Shown here one piece after another: positions 60,676 to 64,000 of a DNA stretch of 64,000 nucleotides. Numbering within the stretch: the first letter of the stretch is position 1; each line of letters begins with the position of its first letter. A model generated the notes under the pieces. That model did no database searches and had not been told where the DNA came from. It was given only the letters and a program-made list of their open reading frames with translations. The translations under genes and the position numbers were made by a program. Source of the stretch: Marivirga aurantiaca. GTDB lineage: Bacteria > Bacteroidota > Bacteroidia > Cytophagales > Cyclobacteriaceae. The stretch spans positions 186,001-250,000 of the forward strand of contig NZ_JAEQBW010000001.1 of NCBI RefSeq assembly GCF_016679925.1. The letters are read 5' to 3'.

Positions 60676-60681
60676 CCACAT

Positions 60682-61293
60682 TTATTTATTATTAATTTTC
60701 ATTGTAATCTTGAAAATTAGCCGTTCAATATCTATTAATGCAGCTTCAACTTTGTTTACCTGTTCAAGTCTAATTCTCTCAATACCATCTTTAACTGTTT
60801 TACTTGCTCTGCTGGTTACTTTTTCAGGACAATCAGTTAAAAGCTCCCATATATCTCTTACTTTGTTGTTAAGTTCAGTAGCAAGCGTGTCATTTTCTTC
60901 AATGAATTTGTATTCCTTGGCTAGCTCGATAATTGAATTAATCTTTTTGCGTAATATTTTCATATCCGATTTGGTTTCGGGTGTATCAAAATTATCATTG
61001 AGTAATAATTTAGATATTTTAGAATTACAAAGCAACTTGAATTCGCTTAGATAATTAATTAATAAATCCTTTTCGTTTTTTTCCAAATCATTTTTTTTGG
61101 AAAGAGTTCGAGTAACATATATAGCTAGCATTACAGTAATGCCTAGTGTTAAGATTTCTAGTGGATTAATTTCAATATTTACTTGATTGTTAACGCTCAA
61201 TACTGTCCATTTTTTAATTAATAGACATGAGTAGAACCCCACTAAGTAGAATACACCTCCTATAATTAATGGTTTAGTTATTTTTTTCAGCAT
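60682..61293 (-). CDS. Two-helix membrane protein with cytoplasmic coiled coil (third gene of putative defence operon)
   Basis: 203 residues. Transmembrane helices at about 8-26 and 46-63, then a long charged helical region (about 65-200) with heptad-like spacing (NDLEKNEKDLLINYLSEFKLL, KILRKKINSIIELAKEYKFIEEN, KVEAALIDIERLIFKITMKI). No enzyme motif is visible. Its start overlaps the DUF4325 gene by 20 bp, so it is translated in series with the two preceding genes. A membrane partner or membrane-acting effector is a reasonable guess only. Confidence 0.65.
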   Translation of the reverse strand: MLKKITKPLIIGGVFYLVGFYSCLLIKKWTVLSVNNQVNIEINPLEILTLGITVMLAIYVTRTLSKKNDLEKNEKDLLINYLSEFKLLCNSKISKLLLNDNFDTPETKSDMKILRKKINSIIELAKEYKFIEENDTLATELNNKVRDIWELLTDCPEKVTSRASKTVKDGIERIRLEQVNKVEAALIDIERLIFKITMKINNK

Positions 61294-61609
61294 GTTCTAT
61301 GTAGTGTTTTATGTCATCAATTAAATAGGGTTCTTCCTCTGATATAAATTCTAGAATTGAATTCACTTGGTTTTTTCCGAAATTACGTGCTAACCCACCA
61401 AAGACTTCTTCAAGCCATGAAGTACCATAACCTATTGTTCCATCTAAGTTTACAGTCAGCTTTTTTTTGTCTTTTATCGCTTCTTTAAATTTTGGAATCA
61501 AATAATCTTCCCTAAACTCTTCACCAGAGTGAGCATTTTTACCTTCATCTTTTTTGCGAGTACCGGGTACAATAGAGAAATCTTTTACCCTAATTATGAT
61601 ATTATCCAT
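61274..61609 (-). CDS. STAS-like DUF4325 protein (second gene of putative defence operon)
   Basis: 111 residues. The DUF4325 pattern is plain: GKNAHSGEEFREDYLIPKFKEAI, then KLTVNLDGTIGYGTSWLEEVFGGLARNFG, the phospho-acceptor-like loop region of STAS-type folds. Such proteins are found beside GHKL ATPases and may act like an anti-anti-sigma switch whose partner is a kinase-like ATPase. Here it overlaps both neighbours (16 bp upstream, 20 bp downstream), consistent with a fixed-ratio complex. Confidence 0.8.
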   Translation of the reverse strand: MDNIIIRVKDFSIVPGTRKKDEGKNAHSGEEFREDYLIPKFKEAIKDKKKLTVNLDGTIGYGTSWLEEVFGGLARNFGKNQVNSILEFISEEEPYLIDDIKHYIEHAEKNN

Positions 61610-62679
61610 TCTGAATTTATGTTATCCTTGTTTAATTCCCAGAAAGCAAATGTGCCACTGAAATTTTTATTTAATTTTTTATAATTGTCATTCTCTACAT
61701 CTGAGAACACATCATTACTTATAATATGAAGATTACTGATTTGATTTCTATCTTGAACTTCTTTTATTCCTGGCAATCCTTTTCCTCTAAAATGCTCTCC
61801 AGTAACAGTCATATGAACATCTCCGTTGAGAAGAAGTTTTAAAATATCATTATTAGAACCGTATTTAAACCTATTTGATATTTTCTCTATTGCTCCAGCC
61901 CATTTACTATTATTTGGTTTGTTTTTTAAGCTTTCAAAAATACCTACGCCATAATCAATAAAGACAAAAGATACTTTTTGCTCTTTTTTGTTGTGGTTGA
62001 CAGAAAGCCACCAATGTTTGACTCCTTTGCCTCCAGTATCTGCATGATTATTAGTGTTATGCATTAATTCAAGCAATACGCGTTGTAATCCTTTGCAAGT
62101 GCGTTTTTTACCCCAAATAGTTTCACTTACCTCTTCCATTACAACTAATCCTAATTCAGAATTGACCTCTTTATTTGCTCTTGTAAATATTTGATTTGGT
62201 TTACCTACGTTATATTCGAGTTTGTTTCCTACAGGTCTATTTAAATATTTAAAGAAATCAGAATCGATTAAAAGTTTTTTTAGGTCTGGATTCTCAGGAA
62301 ATGAGCCATTAAAATCAATATTTCTAGATTTAAATGTAAACATAACTGAAACTAAAATTGAGATAGCCGAATAATCTAATTCCTCAATTAAAGAAAGGTC
62401 AACAAATACTTTCTTTCTATTTTGATATTGTCGTTCTAGTTTGTGAATGAATTTGATTGTTTCTTCAGGATATTTAATGAACGAAAATTTGTTTGGTGCA
62501 GAAATTTTTATGTACCTTTTTAATAAATCCTCTTTTTTAAGTTGCTCTACACTTTTACCTTGTTTGTCTCTTAATTTTTTTTTCTTCTTTTCTTTACTAA
62601 CGAGTTTTCTTTTATGAGACTTTACAGCTCGCCTTTTGTTAGCTTTTTTATATTCTGACGTACTGTAATACTTTTTCAT
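61594..62679 (-). CDS. STAS-like plus GHKL-ATPase fusion protein (first gene of putative defence operon)
   Basis: 361 residues. The first 50 or so residues are extremely basic (KKANKRRAVKSHKRKLVSKE and a run of lysines), suggesting nucleic-acid contact. A STAS-like domain (about 60-145, KVFVDLSLIEELDYSAISILVSVMF) follows. The GHKL ATPase domain (about 175-345) has an N box LLELMHNTNNHA, G1 FIDYGVGI and G2 RGKGLPGIKEV. There is no HisKA helix pair, so it is not an ordinary histidine kinase; it may phosphorylate the DUF4325 partner, or use ATP as a conformational switch. The promoter should lie at 62680-62772. Confidence 0.75.
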   Translation of the reverse strand: MKKYYSTSEYKKANKRRAVKSHKRKLVSKEKKKKKLRDKQGKSVEQLKKEDLLKRYIKISAPNKFSFIKYPEETIKFIHKLERQYQNRKKVFVDLSLIEELDYSAISILVSVMFTFKSRNIDFNGSFPENPDLKKLLIDSDFFKYLNRPVGNKLEYNVGKPNQIFTRANKEVNSELGLVVMEEVSETIWGKKRTCKGLQRVLLELMHNTNNHADTGGKGVKHWWLSVNHNKKEQKVSFVFIDYGVGIFESLKNKPNNSKWAGAIEKISNRFKYGSNNDILKLLLNGDVHMTVTGEHFRGKGLPGIKEVQDRNQISNLHIISNDVFSDVENDNYKKLNKNFSGTFAFWELNKDNINSEWIIS

Positions 62680-62772
62680 TTTTCGTAATACATGTTTTCT
62701 TAAATGTAATCATTTTCAAATTTAGCACTAACTGCCCAATGACCTATATTTAGTGTTGTGTGTAGTTTTCAC

Positions 62773-64000
62773 TTACTCTTTCGCTAATTCTAATCTAGTT
62801 CTAGCATGTTCTAATAGTTCCGAATAATTAAGAATTTTAATGTTTTTGTACGAGCCTTTTATTTCTCTAAAAGCTCTCAATCCATTTTCATTGTAGTCTG
62901 CTTTTTTTAGCTTCTTTTTTGTCTCTGCGGATAACTTGTTGTAGTCTTTGGTTAGTGTTTCCCAAGAACCTATAAGGATTAATGCTGTTGGTCTAATCGT
63001 TTCAATAAAGGTTGTTCCTCCAACTAGGTCATTTACATATTCCCTTATTTTCTTCCCATCAATTTTGTATTCTTCATCATTATCCTTCGTGACAGCAGTT
63101 ATATATCGTTCTGCTTGAGCTACAGCAATTGACAGACTTTTTGACGGGTAAAATTTTCCTCTACTGCTATCATAATCTAAGATTGTTTCATCTGTTCTTT
63201 TTAATTCAACAACTTCAATATCACCTAAATGAGTAATCAAAATCAGGTCGAATTGTGACCTTGATTGTGAGTCCGTAGTTAGCACGTATTTATCTGTGTT
63301 CAATAAAGCTGGAACTCCAAAAAGAGTGAATTGTCCATAATCACTTAATATCCTTTCTATTAAATGTTCAGGACCTGTTATACTTGCTTTGCTATACCCA
63401 AATTCGTCACTTCCAAATTGCTTCGCCTTAGATGCATTTAAGTCCGTATCCTCTAATAATTTTTCAATTGTTTCTATCAGCCATTTAACTTGTTTGTTTA
63501 CCTGCTTCTCAATTATAACTTGATTGGTATCTCCTGAATCAAGGTTGTTGGATAATAAAATTAAATCCGCTTTAGTAAGTTCCCCACTTGCAATCATTTC
63601 TTGCAATAAGAGGGAGTAATTTCTTGTGACATCAGCGACATCCACATTTAGGTTATAATCAGACTTTAAGAAAGGGGCAATGCGACTTGTGAATCTTGCT
63701 TTGCGATCTTTCCCTTCTTCCTTATCAATTTTTAAAATAGTGTCGTATAACTCTTTTGTTATAGATATTGATTTCCCAGCTACTTTACTTTCAGTTGCTC
63801 CAATGGTAATTGAATCAAAAAGTGTGGAGCTAACATTTCTGAAAAGGTCAACAATTTTTCTTGCACCAAAAGGTGGGTTTATTGGATTAGAACCCAAAAG
63901 ATTTAAGTTGTCGTGATTTAAAGGAATTCTTACTATAAAATATTCTTCAATCAAGTCTTCTATTTTACTAGGGTAATATCTACACTTCGTGTATTTGATT
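62773..64000 (-). CDS. Shedu-type (DUF4263, SduA-like) nuclease, 5' end outside window
   Basis: The frame is open to the right edge: no stop lies between the window end and a TTG at 63954, so the visible 409 residues are the C-terminal part and the true start is outside. The C-terminal region (about the last 200 residues) holds the PD-(D/E)xK nuclease pattern of the Shedu family: EHLIERILSDYGQFTLFG, QFDLILI with the first Asp, EVVELKR with the Glu-x-Lys pair, then a VAQAERYI helix with the usual Gln. Shedu proteins defend against phage as single-gene nuclease complexes. The N-terminal part is beta/alpha mixed and not recognised. Next to the three-gene operon it suggests a defence island. Confidence 0.75.
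   Translation of the reverse strand, partial: IKYTKCRYYPSKIEDLIEEYFIVRIPLNHDNLNLLGSNPINPPFGARKIVDLFRNVSSTLFDSITIGATESKVAGKSISITKELYDTILKIDKEEGKDRKARFTSRIAPFLKSDYNLNVDVADVTRNYSLLLQEMIASGELTKADLILLSNNLDSGDTNQVIIEKQVNKQVKWLIETIEKLLEDTDLNASKAKQFGSDEFGYSKASITGPEHLIERILSDYGQFTLFGVPALLNTDKYVLTTDSQSRSQFDLILITHLGDIEVVELKRTDETILDYDSSRGKFYPSKSLSIAVAQAERYITAVTKDNDEEYKIDGKKIREYVNDLVGGTTFIETIRPTALILIGSWETLTKDYNKLSAETKKKLKKADYNENGLRAFREIKGSYKNIKILNYSELLEHARTRLELAKE

Noticed and set aside
62690-62765. Second attC-like site between the Shedu gene and the three-gene operon
   Set aside because: Only short ACTAA/TTAGT complementarity with a core of about 27 nt; too short and too weak compared with the palindrome at 60611-60675.

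Overview
The window looks like a stretch of chromosome from a Bacteroidota bacterium, most likely a marine or gliding member of the Cytophagales (Marivirga-like). The evidence is: AT-rich DNA; TonB-dependent receptors with carboxypeptidase-regulatory N-termini; two secreted proteins with C-terminal type IX secretion (T9SS) sorting domains plus a T9SS plug-type protein; promoters of the Bacteroidota type (TTG / TAnnTTTG) in front of several genes; a tmRNA whose tag reads GENTYAMAA; and families largely restricted to this phylum (DUF3276, DUF4159, DUF6452/DUF6048-like, DUF3667, DUF5522). The genus is inference only.

Layout. 1-6.3 kb: a porin cut by the left edge, a persulfide-dioxygenase/rhodanese protein, a DUF58 protein, a PUR-alpha-like protein, an AI-2E-family transporter and the GTPase YchF. 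6.5-10.8 kb: a stand-alone Cas6-like endoribonuclease with no array or other cas genes, a T9SS plug protein, and an ECF sigma factor overlapping a membrane-anchored protein with a barrel-like tail. 10.8-23.2 kb: mostly housekeeping (cysteine-free ArsC-like protein, HAD phosphatase, DprA, MerR regulator, CapA-like protein, M23 peptidase, AlaS, GatB, TlpA-like thioredoxin). 23.3-34.1 kb: Crp-like regulator, ecto-phosphodiesterase, an Oar-like TonB receptor, and a set of genes whose three promoter regions share a 15-bp palindrome and which includes a small winged-helix regulator that could bind it.

34.1-45.3 kb: thioesterase, PAS sensor without an ATPase domain, pirin, phosphoesterase, GIY-YIG nuclease, a four-copy 107/108-bp tandem repeat running up to the ssrA (tmRNA) terminator, a large secreted subtilase, and the small SRP RNA. 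45.3-59.7 kb: transaldolase-like protein, FtsE-like ATPase, a cobalamin riboswitch controlling BtuB-like and BtuG-like genes, a second thioesterase with a 56-residue DUF5522 gene, DUF3667 protein, PP-loop ATPase, a second T9SS cargo, MeaB, a CHASE2/FecR-like pair and an NYN/OST-HTH protein.

59.75-64 kb looks like an accessory island: a YARHG-domain protein, an attC-like imperfect palindrome, an overlapping three-gene operon (STAS-GHKL ATPase, DUF4325 STAS-like protein, two-TM coiled-coil protein) and a Shedu-type (DUF4263) nuclease that runs off the right edge. The three-gene operon beside Shedu is my best candidate for an undescribed, possibly anti-phage, system. All family calls were made by eye and none has been checked by database search.
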